Assembly (NCBI GenBank): GCA_016930535.1
Contig: JAFGGN010000089.1
Coordinates: 1 to 36,334 of the forward strand
Length of the DNA: 36,334 bases
From: a bacterium
GTDB taxonomy: Bacteria > Zhuqueibacterota > QNDG01 > JAFGCO01
Direction of reading: 5' to 3'
Program-made: the position numbers and the translations under genes
Part shown: positions 1-6,482 of the stretch, in pieces
Layout of the letters: the number at the start of each line of letters is the position of its first letter
Position numbering within the stretch: position 1 is the stretch's first letter
Notes under the pieces: model-generated
What the model saw: only the letters and a program-made list of their open reading frames with translations
The model's database searches: none
What the model was told of the DNA's origin: nothing

Positions 1-140
1 GCGGCTTTCGCCTCCGATGAAAATTGCAATGCAGGCATGAATGGCTGCATCATGACAAAAGCGGGTTCGAAAACGAAAATGACGCTTAAAATGAGACAGA
101 TATCCTGAAACAGGCCGCGGTTTCTGTAAAACAGATGCAT
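1..140 (-). CDS. Partial hypothetical secreted/membrane protein, N-terminus only
   Basis: An open frame runs leftward from an ATG at 138-140 to the window edge without a stop (46 codons seen), so only the N-terminus is present. A good Shine-Dalgarno sequence (AAGGGGA) lies about six bases before the ATG on the minus strand. The peptide starts MHLFYRNRGLFQDICLILSV and has a hydrophobic stretch at about residues 14-38, like a signal peptide or membrane anchor. It lies in the same orientation as the next eight genes. No family can be named from so short a piece. An overlapping plus-strand frame (135-371) has no comparable support. Confidence 0.5.
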   Translation of the reverse strand, partial: MHLFYRNRGLFQDICLILSVIFVFEPAFVMMQPFMPALQFSSEAKA

Positions 141-571
141 GATGAATCCCCTTGTACTTATGGTTCTGTTCCTGACCGACCACGGATCATGCCGGAACAA
201 AAGGAAATACATCCCGGAATGCGTGATCATGATAACAAACCTGATACGCCTTCGGATATAAAAATCCTTAAAACGTACCGGATTCAGATTGAGATGCCAA
301 TGCTAAGATGCTGTTACTCTGGGAAAATATTGAGAGAAATTTTACGAAAAACCATTTTAAAAAGCAAATGAAATTTTGTTCTTAGTCATTATTTTTTCAT
401 GACTTTAGCACTTGACATATCAGGCGATAAATCGTTTGAGGATAAAAATGAATGGTTTGTCATAAAGGGGAGAAAACTGATCAGGCGGCGTTTAAATGTA
501 CCACATCATGATTGTAGTAACTCATGATAGGACATTTGGTTCAGTCCCGTGATACGGTATACGATGCAGGT
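141..571. other. Intergenic region, no gene seen
   Basis: These 430 bases are AT-rich and hold no open frame with a ribosome-binding site on either strand. The only structure I see is a short inverted repeat at 505-528 (7-bp arms ATCATGA/TCATGAT, 10-base loop), which lies downstream of the minus-strand gene at 572-883 and could be a weak terminator. The leader and promoter of the gene cut by the left edge must also lie here, but I cannot point to convincing -10/-35 boxes. Confidence 0.4.
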
Positions 572-883
572 TTATGACGGGGACCCGTCATAGTGTTTCG
601 ATTCTTCCTGTCTGATTTCCCTCAGTTTTTTGTTCGTCCGGTGAATGCCCAAGGGCAGCAGCATTCCCCAGGGAAGCCACAGGAACCATTTATACGGAGC
701 GGGCAGCGTCAGTAACAGTGTGATAAAAACCACACCGAAAATCCAGAACGCCACAGAGGCCCTGATCATGAATGCCCGCTCCCGGGGACCTTGCGTGTTT
801 TTAATGCTGCACCAGGTGCCGATGATGCCGCCGGTGACGCCGATAACGCCGCCGACAATTCCTCCAATCAATCCGGCAATCAT
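572..883 (-). CDS. Small hypothetical membrane protein, glycine-rich N-terminus
   Basis: A 103-residue protein with a strong ribosome-binding site (AAAGGAG, seven bases before the ATG). The first 25 residues form a glycine-rich hydrophobic segment (GLIGGIVGGVIGVTGGIIG), typical of a closely packed membrane helix. Two more hydrophobic segments lie at about 43-60 and 66-80. The C-terminal tail is charged (RTNKKLREIRQEESKH) and probably cytoplasmic. No catalytic motif is visible and I do not recognise the family. It follows the hypothetical gene at 1032-1751 on the same strand after a gap of about 150 bases. Confidence 0.7.
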   Translation of the reverse strand: MIAGLIGGIVGGVIGVTGGIIGTWCSIKNTQGPRERAFMIRASVAFWIFGVVFITLLLTLPAPYKWFLWLPWGMLLPLGIHRTNKKLREIRQEESKHYDGSPS

Positions 884-1031
884 GTCACGCTCCTTTCAGG
901 GATTGCGATGAATACGATATAAATATTGCTTACATAATAAACACATCAAAAACAGGGATATTCATTCAGAACAATTGATATGCTGTTTGATACGTCATAC
1001 TTTATCCGGCTCATCATTTTAACCCGCCCGG

Positions 1032-1751
1032 CTAACCGGGTTTGAACAGCACCTTTATCGAGACGTTAAACGTATATATGATTGCCCCTTTCCATGTCAC
1101 ACGAAATAACCGTGATGCAGGATCCCAATAATAATATCCGAATTTGACCTGCTCTTCGATTTCCTCTTTCAATGAATCGACGATATACTTGAATGCGTCC
1201 CCTTTATTCGGGATGATTTTATAGGCCGTATTGCTCGCAGATGAAGTGTGAACCCGATGCTTCTCGTACAGCTCGACCGGATTTTTTATCCCGCCATGAT
1301 TGTATACGGCTGTTTTGGGGCCTCTTTTAAATATTCTCGGAAGATTGTAATTGTTCGTATCAACACAGAAATTGTCACTGAAGCCGGACTGAAATTCATA
1401 ATACGAGAACGTTTTTATTCCAGAATTGGTTCGCTGTTTGAAATGAACATGCATCACCGTATCTTTTTCATGATCATTGACATAGAACCTGATGTGGCCG
1501 GTCAGGTTTTCTGAAGGGACATATTTTACATAAAATAACGGTTCGAACGAAACCTGCCGAAGCAGGCTGTCCGATACATCGAATTGTCTGAGTATATCCA
1601 GCGGAACACCGGATGGATCCAAAATATGGATCCTTGAACCGATATCAATTTTTCGGGTAAAAAAAACGATAACAATCGAGACGGCCAATACAACAAAATA
1701 GCCGCCGATGAGAATAACAGCATGTTTTGCAGTAAAACCATATTGACTCAA
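1032..1751 (-). CDS. Hypothetical membrane-anchored protein
   Basis: A 239-residue protein with one N-terminal transmembrane segment (about residues 10-33, ending before TRK) and a soluble remainder, probably outside the inner membrane. The reading frame opens with TTG only six bases after the stop of the GH10 xylanase gene, and no in-frame ATG exists in the N-terminal part, so TTG is the likely start and translation may be coupled to the xylanase. A basic, lysine-rich region and aromatic-rich C-terminal strands (FGYYYWDPASRLFRVTWKG) are visible, but no known domain. Co-transcription with the xylanase is likely from the spacing; function unknown. Confidence 0.65.
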   Translation of the reverse strand: MSQYGFTAKHAVILIGGYFVVLAVSIVIVFFTRKIDIGSRIHILDPSGVPLDILRQFDVSDSLLRQVSFEPLFYVKYVPSENLTGHIRFYVNDHEKDTVMHVHFKQRTNSGIKTFSYYEFQSGFSDNFCVDTNNYNLPRIFKRGPKTAVYNHGGIKNPVELYEKHRVHTSSASNTAYKIIPNKGDAFKYIVDSLKEEIEEQVKFGYYYWDPASRLFRVTWKGAIIYTFNVSIKVLFKPG

Positions 1752-1757
1752 CCCGGA

Positions 1758-3035
1758 TCATTTCACCATCATCATTTTAATGGACCTCGTTTCAGCACCG
1801 GCCGTGAGCCTGCATACATAGACCCCGCCGGCCAGCCTGCTGCCGTCGAACAGCGCATGATGCATGCCCGCATCCCGGATCCCGGACTCCAGGGTCGTGA
1901 TTTCCCGGCCGCGAAGATCGTATACGCTGAGCCGCACATGAGCCGGGCTGCCGAGAGAATAGGTGATGATCGTGGACGGATTGAACGGATTGGGAGCATT
2001 GCCCTTCAGGGTAAAGTCCGAAGGTGCCGGTCCCGCGGTTTTCACGCCGGTCCCGGACAGATACGTCCTCAGCCACTCCAGAGCCGGCCGCTCCGTGCCG
2101 TCGGCCCGGACGAGGTAGGCGTCCTGCTCCCATATTTTATTTTCCTGATAACCCCATAAGGTGATGCCCTCCACAGCCTCATGCTCCCAGAGGAGGGGAA
2201 AATAGATCTTGTATTTTTCCAGCTGGACATCGTCATCCGCTTCCTCGATATCGAATTCGGTAATACTGATTGGAAGTCCGGCCCCCGCCAGTTTGTTCAG
2301 GTTGTTCTTCAGGGTGTTGACTGATACGTATTTAAGCGCAAAATAATGCCCCTGCTCGCATACGCCGTCGATCAGGTCCTCCTCCTTCAGGAGATCGATA
2401 ATTTCCAGATACTTGTTGATGGATTTACTGTTGCTCAGAATGTTGTATTCGTTCAGATACAGTTTCGAATAGGGAAAATAATCCCTGGCCTTCTCGAACG
2501 CCCAGAGTACCCAGTCATATCCTGTCACGCCCTCGCCGCCTAGCGCTTCGTAATAACTGGGATAGGGATCATACGAGGATGTGATGGCCTCGTTCACCAC
2601 TTCGACCACATCCGCAAGCGGATAACGCTCTCCTGCGAGCCGGAACCACTCCTCCACTTCCTCAGCCTGTTCGGCCGGGCTCAGGGCATCGATCCATCCG
2701 GGCTGCTGTTTGCCCCAGACCAGTACATGAAACCGGAATGGAATATCGTTGTCCAGGGCAAAATTATAGGCAAGGTCCAGATACTCCCAGTTATACACGT
2801 CCCGTGTTCCTTCGACCGATCCCCATTTGCCGGCATTTTCCGGTACCACCTGGTTGAAGTAATCCAGGAAACTTGAGGGCACGTTCCGTTCGCTCTTCAG
2901 AATGCATCCGAAGTACTTTTCCTGTCCTTCTGCCAATTGAGAAAGCGCGGGCATTTGAAACAGGATGAAAAAAATGATCGAAAGTGCGGTTCGCTTTATA
3001 TAAAAATAATGACGGTGCCGTTTTACATTGTTCAT
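1758..3035 (-). CDS. GH10 endo-1,4-beta-xylanase with T9SS-type sorting domain
   Basis: A secreted xylanase cleaving internal beta-1,4 bonds of xylan. The start is placed at the ATG preceded by AAAGGAG, nine codons inside the longest frame, giving 425 residues. A basic N-terminus and hydrophobic segment (about 14-32) form the signal peptide. The GH10 barrel covers about 38-335, with the acid/base glutamate in VVNEA (E149) and the nucleophile in ITEFD (E260); both retaining-mechanism residues are present. Residues about 347-425 are a C-terminal sorting domain with NAPNPFNPSTIITY and a final KMMMVK, as in cargo of the type IX secretion system. The catalytic domain lacks an obvious carbohydrate-binding module. 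It sits beside a GH8 xylanase, suggesting xylan degradation outside the cell. Confidence 0.92.
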   Translation of the reverse strand: MNNVKRHRHYFYIKRTALSIIFFILFQMPALSQLAEGQEKYFGCILKSERNVPSSFLDYFNQVVPENAGKWGSVEGTRDVYNWEYLDLAYNFALDNDIPFRFHVLVWGKQQPGWIDALSPAEQAEEVEEWFRLAGERYPLADVVEVVNEAITSSYDPYPSYYEALGGEGVTGYDWVLWAFEKARDYFPYSKLYLNEYNILSNSKSINKYLEIIDLLKEEDLIDGVCEQGHYFALKYVSVNTLKNNLNKLAGAGLPISITEFDIEEADDDVQLEKYKIYFPLLWEHEAVEGITLWGYQENKIWEQDAYLVRADGTERPALEWLRTYLSGTGVKTAGPAPSDFTLKGNAPNPFNPSTIITYSLGSPAHVRLSVYDLRGREITTLESGIRDAGMHHALFDGSRLAGGVYVCRLTAGAETRSIKMMMVK

Positions 3036-3108
3036 TCGATGCTCCTTTCGTTCATGCATCATGTCCCGGCCCTGTCCTTCAAAACCGGATATGACCGGTC
3101 ACCACAAC

Positions 3109-3137
3109 AACTTATTCATTTAACACCCTATTGTCAA
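3109..3137 (-). promoter_or_regulatory. Candidate promoter of the GH10 gene
   Basis: On the minus strand a perfect -35 box TTGACA (3132-3137) is followed, after 17 bases, by TAAGTT (3109-3114), a weak -10. It lies about 75 bases upstream of the xylanase start. The -35 match and spacing favour it; the poor -10 keeps confidence low. Confidence 0.35.
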
Positions 3138-3160
3138 CTTACAAATCCGCTTCAGTCTTT

Positions 3161-3197
3161 TTCTTTGGTCTTTGTTCTTTGTTCTTTGTTCTTGATT
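3161..3197. repeat. Intergenic CTTTGTTCTTT module
   Basis: A run of TCTTTGGTCTTTGTTCTTT-type heptamers between the GH8 stop and the GH10 promoter. The same module recurs at 6446, 15092, 16950, 18591 and 21890, always written in this orientation on the plus strand whatever the direction of the neighbouring genes. Confidence 0.75.
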
Positions 3198-4457
3198 TCA
3201 TTTTTCCAGAAAAATCCTGAACTGTCCGCTGACATGAAGCAGTGCGAGCATGTACAGGATGCCGTCGTAATACCGGTACAGCCCTCCGGGTATGTCCGCA
3301 TCCCACAGGGCCCGCACAAATTCGGTCCGTTTGTCGTTCGTGGATGACAGGCAGGCCACGGCGTTCATGGCCATCAAACCCGTGCTTCTGTCCCCGGACA
3401 GCGGTTTTCCGTCCAGCGAGTAATTGTTGACATAGGTATCCAGCCCCTGTTTATAGAAAAAATCGAGATACCGGTTGCTCTGACCGATGATCCACTCATC
3501 CTGACTGAACCAGACATAATCGGAAGCCATGTTCATGGCCGTCCGCCATGCATCGAAACGGAAATCCGTATTGTATCCGTTTCCCCAGAAATCCTTGGGA
3601 GAACCATCGAAATTCGCATAATCGGGCATGAGGCCCGTAACGGGGTGCACGGTAAGCCTGAAAAAACGGCGGCTTTCCGCTGCGGTTTCCAGCCAGAAAT
3701 CATTCTCCTTGTCCGCACACCGGGCCCAAAGCTCATAAAAATGGGGCAGATGATACGAGGGATCCGTAAAATCGTCCGCAGCACCGGTAGGCACGAAAAC
3801 GACCTGTTTGTGTTCCCTGCTGAACATATTCGTGATCACCGAGTCCTCGTCCGCAGTTACCGTCTTGCTCAGCATTGCATCCAGGATGGCCTGCGCCTCA
3901 CGCTGATAATGAAAAATGCCCAGGCTGTTTCCCCAGCGCGCCGCGGCCAGAAAAAGGGCCGTCACAAAATACTCCTCACCGTCCGAAGCCGAATTCGGAT
4001 CCATAATCTCTCCATCCGTATTCAGCTGCCATGCGAAATAATGACGGCGGGGGCCCTCCTGATGCTGCATATGGGTTTTCGCCCATTTCCACAGCCTGTC
4101 GAATTCCTCCCGTTTATCGAGCTGCACCGCGACCATCATCCCGTATGACATGCCTTCACTGCGCACATCATTGTGCAGCACGTCCTTGATATAGGCCATA
4201 TCGGGCTCCACGGGATAATAGAGACGCTCCTCCGCGTCATCGCCGTAAAAAAACTGCTGCCATGCAGAATCGATTTTGGCCTTGATTTCGGAATCGCTTT
4301 TTCCCAGAAGCTCCGCAAACAGATTGGGATATTTTCCGGTTTCAACGGCACCCGACCGCCCTGTCATATCCCGGCCGCATCGGAAACAGAATAAAAGACA
4401 AAGGCCGGAAATTCCTGCTGAAACCGCTATCGTACGAATCTTCCGATCGGATAACAT
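3198..4457 (-). CDS. GH8 reducing-end xylose-releasing exo-oligoxylanase (Rex-like)
   Basis: A glycoside hydrolase family 8 enzyme that probably trims xylose from the reducing end of xylo-oligosaccharides made by the neighbouring GH10 enzyme. With the ATG start it has 419 residues; a TTG two codons upstream, better spaced from GGGAG, is an alternative start. The N-terminus is hydrophobic and ends in a cysteine-rich stretch (LCLLFCFRCGRD), so it may be a lipoprotein with an atypical lipobox. GH8 signatures are clear: SEGMSYGMM with the general acid E101, the segment SASDGEEYFVTAL, and TDPSYHLPHFYELW near the expected catalytic base. The length matches the Rex subgroup. It lacks the sorting domain seen on the GH10 enzyme, so it is probably periplasmic or membrane-bound. 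Endo-xylanase activity cannot be excluded. Confidence 0.9.
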   Translation of the reverse strand: MLSDRKIRTIAVSAGISGLCLLFCFRCGRDMTGRSGAVETGKYPNLFAELLGKSDSEIKAKIDSAWQQFFYGDDAEERLYYPVEPDMAYIKDVLHNDVRSEGMSYGMMVAVQLDKREEFDRLWKWAKTHMQHQEGPRRHYFAWQLNTDGEIMDPNSASDGEEYFVTALFLAAARWGNSLGIFHYQREAQAILDAMLSKTVTADEDSVITNMFSREHKQVVFVPTGAADDFTDPSYHLPHFYELWARCADKENDFWLETAAESRRFFRLTVHPVTGLMPDYANFDGSPKDFWGNGYNTDFRFDAWRTAMNMASDYVWFSQDEWIIGQSNRYLDFFYKQGLDTYVNNYSLDGKPLSGDRSTGLMAMNAVACLSSTNDKRTEFVRALWDADIPGGLYRYYDGILYMLALLHVSGQFRIFLEK

Positions 4458-4501
4458 TGACAATGCTCTCTCCCTGATTTAAAATATTTGCCGGCTCTGC
4501 A

Positions 4502-4522
4502 CCGGTTCATTATAATGACCGG
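4502..4522. promoter_or_regulatory. Near-palindrome upstream of GH8, possible operator
   Basis: A 12-bp perfect palindrome (TCATTATAATGA, 4507-4518) sits inside a larger imperfect one with CCGGT/ACCGG-type arms, about 45 bases upstream of the GH8 start. On the minus strand it contains TATAAT, so it may be an operator overlapping a -10 box. No good -35 accompanies it, and no matching site was found elsewhere in the window. Confidence 0.3.
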
Positions 4523-4653
4523 CAGCGGATCGGGCCGAACGGAATTTGCCCATGTCCGGAGCCATGATATGCCGTGATGTATAAAATAGAAAAAAAACAG
4601 GGAAATGGAAGTGAATAACCGTGAATTAACCGTTTGTAACTTCTTTTAACAGC

Positions 4654-4684
4654 ACCCCGGGGTCAAAAACGGACCCCGGGGTCC
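4654..4684 (-). terminator. GC-rich inverted repeat, likely terminator
   Basis: Two arms of 11 bp (ACCCCGGGGTC at 4654-4664 and its exact complement at 4672-4682) are separated by a 7-base loop. The second arm is part of a 14-bp palindrome GGACCCCGGGGTCC (4671-4684), which on the minus strand is followed by GTTTTTG. It lies just after the 29-residue gene and would end transcripts coming from the PQQ protein gene. Confidence 0.55.
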
Positions 4685-4693
4685 AAAAAACGT

Positions 4694-4783
4694 TTATTCC
4701 GTCATCGGCTGTCCGTTTTTATAATAAAAAAACGCCACGTCATCCGGCAGGGCGGCCCTCCACTGTTTTTTCAAGGTGTGCAT
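4694..4783 (-). CDS. 29-residue mini-protein
   Basis: A very short frame starting MHTLKKQWRAAL and ending NGQPMTE. It is preceded by a strong ribosome-binding site (AAAGGAG, seven bases before the ATG) and followed within about 10 bases by a GC-rich terminator-like hairpin. It begins 73 bases downstream of the PQQ protein stop on the same strand. The peptide has a basic, amphipathic start, then a short aromatic patch (VAFFYY), with no clear signal peptide or full membrane span. The evidence is context only (Shine-Dalgarno, terminator, operon position); no family is recognised and a non-coding tail is possible. Confidence 0.5.
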   Translation of the reverse strand: MHTLKKQWRAALPDDVAFFYYKNGQPMTE

Positions 4784-4856
4784 GATCGACTCCTTTCATT
4801 GAACTGTCAATCCTTCCGGATTCCACGCTTCGATACCATTCATCGGAATGGTTTTT

Positions 4857-6041
4857 CTAACGCTGTTTGATATCATAAGCCATCAGGGCATTGCCGTGTC
4901 TGACAAACAGGATCCCGTGACCGATGGCCATATGCGCCAGGTTCGGGCCCTGGCCATGTGTCACCTTGAATGAACCTGCAATATCCACATGATCCCCGTC
5001 CGGCTTCAGCAGGCTGACGCGGCCGTTTTTGTCTTCATAGCTGTAAATCATGCCGTCTGCGGCCAGAAGGTTCGCTCCCCGGATACCTTTGAGGACAGAC
5101 AGCTGCTTTCCGTTAATCCAGTCCAGGCAGCAAAGCCCGGAGCCCCGTTCGACCGTCCCGTAAATCCGGTTGCCCAGCTTCACGGGTCCTCCGAGTATTT
5201 TCATTTTCAGGCTGTCGCTCCAATTAAAACGAAAACGGCCGTCCCAGCTTATGTCCAGCATTTTCCCGCCGCTTTGAGAACCAGGAAAATAGACCTGCCG
5301 GCCCGCCGGAAGGGGCACATAACCCATTTTGTCCTCCTGTTTCCAGACGATTTCACCCGTATTGAAATCGACGGCGACTACATGATGCTGGGTGACGGTC
5401 ACAATCAGTTTCCTGTTCCCGCTCCCGATCAGGACCGGCGATACGTAGACATTGGTATCTGCTATGCTCTCCGACATCCACAGGGTTTCCCCGTTGCCGC
5501 TGTTCACCGCGGCCACGGTCGTGTTTTTGCCGCAGGGCGTGACAATGACCCGGTCGTCCGCGACCAGGGGCGATTCACAGAAATAATCGGTCGAACCGAA
5601 CCGGTCAGGCACATGGAACTTCCATTTCAGGACGCCGGTCCCGGCATCGATACAGCACAGGTCACCGGCCGATGTCACCGTGTACAGCCTGCCTTTATAC
5701 CAGGTCGGCGTGCTGCATTCCGCCATGTTCTCTTCGACCCTTGCCTTGCCGATCACGCTGCGCCAACGCAGTTGTCCATCGAGGCGGAACGCACTCATGA
5801 TCGTGGAAGAATCTTCGGCCCCCGTGACATAGACCATTCCGTCCTGCACGATCGCGGAGGCATATCCGTTTCCGATGGTATCGGAGGACCACAGCAGAGC
5901 GGGCCCCTCGGACGGCCAGGTTTTAAGCAGACCGCTTTCGGCACTGAATCCGTCACGCGCCGGGCCGCGCCACTGGGGCCACTGGGCGTAAATCAGGCTG
6001 GTCGAACCGATCAGGAACAAAACCGCGATTATTCTCTTCAT
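4857..6041 (-). CDS. Secreted PQQ-type beta-propeller repeat protein
   Basis: A 394-residue exported protein built of WD/PQQ-type propeller blades. The start chosen is the ATG (MKRIIAVLFLIG) six codons inside the longest frame, with GGGAG nine bases upstream. A signal peptide ending at YAQ (about residue 20) is followed by WPQWRGPARDGFS, the standard opening of the PQQ-binding-like propeller family common in FCB and Planctomycetes. Blade motifs repeat: IVQDGMVYVTG, GRLYTVTSAGDLCCIDAGTGVLKW, AAVNSGNGETLW, VAVDFNTGEIVWKQ. No haem-binding CXXCH and no quinoprotein dehydrogenase active-site signature are seen, so it is unlikely to be an alcohol dehydrogenase. A structural or binding role in the envelope is more likely. 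It precedes the xylanase genes on the same strand. Confidence 0.8.
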   Translation of the reverse strand: MKRIIAVLFLIGSTSLIYAQWPQWRGPARDGFSAESGLLKTWPSEGPALLWSSDTIGNGYASAIVQDGMVYVTGAEDSSTIMSAFRLDGQLRWRSVIGKARVEENMAECSTPTWYKGRLYTVTSAGDLCCIDAGTGVLKWKFHVPDRFGSTDYFCESPLVADDRVIVTPCGKNTTVAAVNSGNGETLWMSESIADTNVYVSPVLIGSGNRKLIVTVTQHHVVAVDFNTGEIVWKQEDKMGYVPLPAGRQVYFPGSQSGGKMLDISWDGRFRFNWSDSLKMKILGGPVKLGNRIYGTVERGSGLCCLDWINGKQLSVLKGIRGANLLAADGMIYSYEDKNGRVSLLKPDGDHVDIAGSFKVTHGQGPNLAHMAIGHGILFVRHGNALMAYDIKQR

Positions 6042-6189
6042 CGTTTTTATCTCCCTCATTGTGGTTGCCGGAATATTAAAAAAATATCCGCGTTTAAAAA
6101 AAATGCATCGACCGGATTCTGATGTTCACGGTTTGTAAGGTTAGTATATCGGCACGCAGGGAAAGTGACGCGGTGAAACGGAGATCCGG

Positions 6190-6482
6190 TGATTTAAATC
6201 ATCGACCGCAGACGGCGGACGGCTTAAAAGCAGTATAAGGGTAGATGGGTATAAGAGTATATGAGTCCCCGCTACCCATCCCCATGGAATAGCACTGTTT
6301 GCTCTTTGATATTTTCCCCTTCTACTCTTTTACTCTTCTACTCGTCTACTGATTCTTTGCGTCCTCTGCGTCTCCGCGGCTTTCCCTTCTCTCCGTTTCT
6401 TCTCTTCTCCGAAGCTCCGTTTCACTCTCCATTTGCCACTTCTGATTCTTTGTTCTTCGTTCTTTAATCTTTAATCTTGCTC
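6190..6482. repeat. Mosaic of short intergenic repeat modules
   Basis: The gap between the receptor gene and the PQQ gene (about 440 bases) carries no gene. It holds, in order, a GACCGCAGACGGCGGAC module, a TATAAGGGTAGATGGGTATAAGAG module (reverse of the ATATACCCATATAC module at 20294 and 21866), a TCTACTCTTTTACTC stretch, a TCTCCGTTTCTTCTC stretch (reverse of the CGGAGAAACGGAGA module), and a CTTTGTTCTTT module ending at the receptor stop codon. The same modules, shuffled and inverted, recur at 19886-20370, 21470-21913, 26620-26760 and 36176-36334. Confidence 0.8.

Noticed and set aside
135..371. 78-codon plus-strand frame at the left edge
   Set aside because: No ribosome-binding site, low-quality composition, and it overlaps the start of the better supported minus-strand partial gene.
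4989..6122. Plus-strand frame of 377 codons opposite the PQQ protein
   Set aside because: Antisense to a well-supported propeller gene, with no ribosome-binding site and shadow-type composition.
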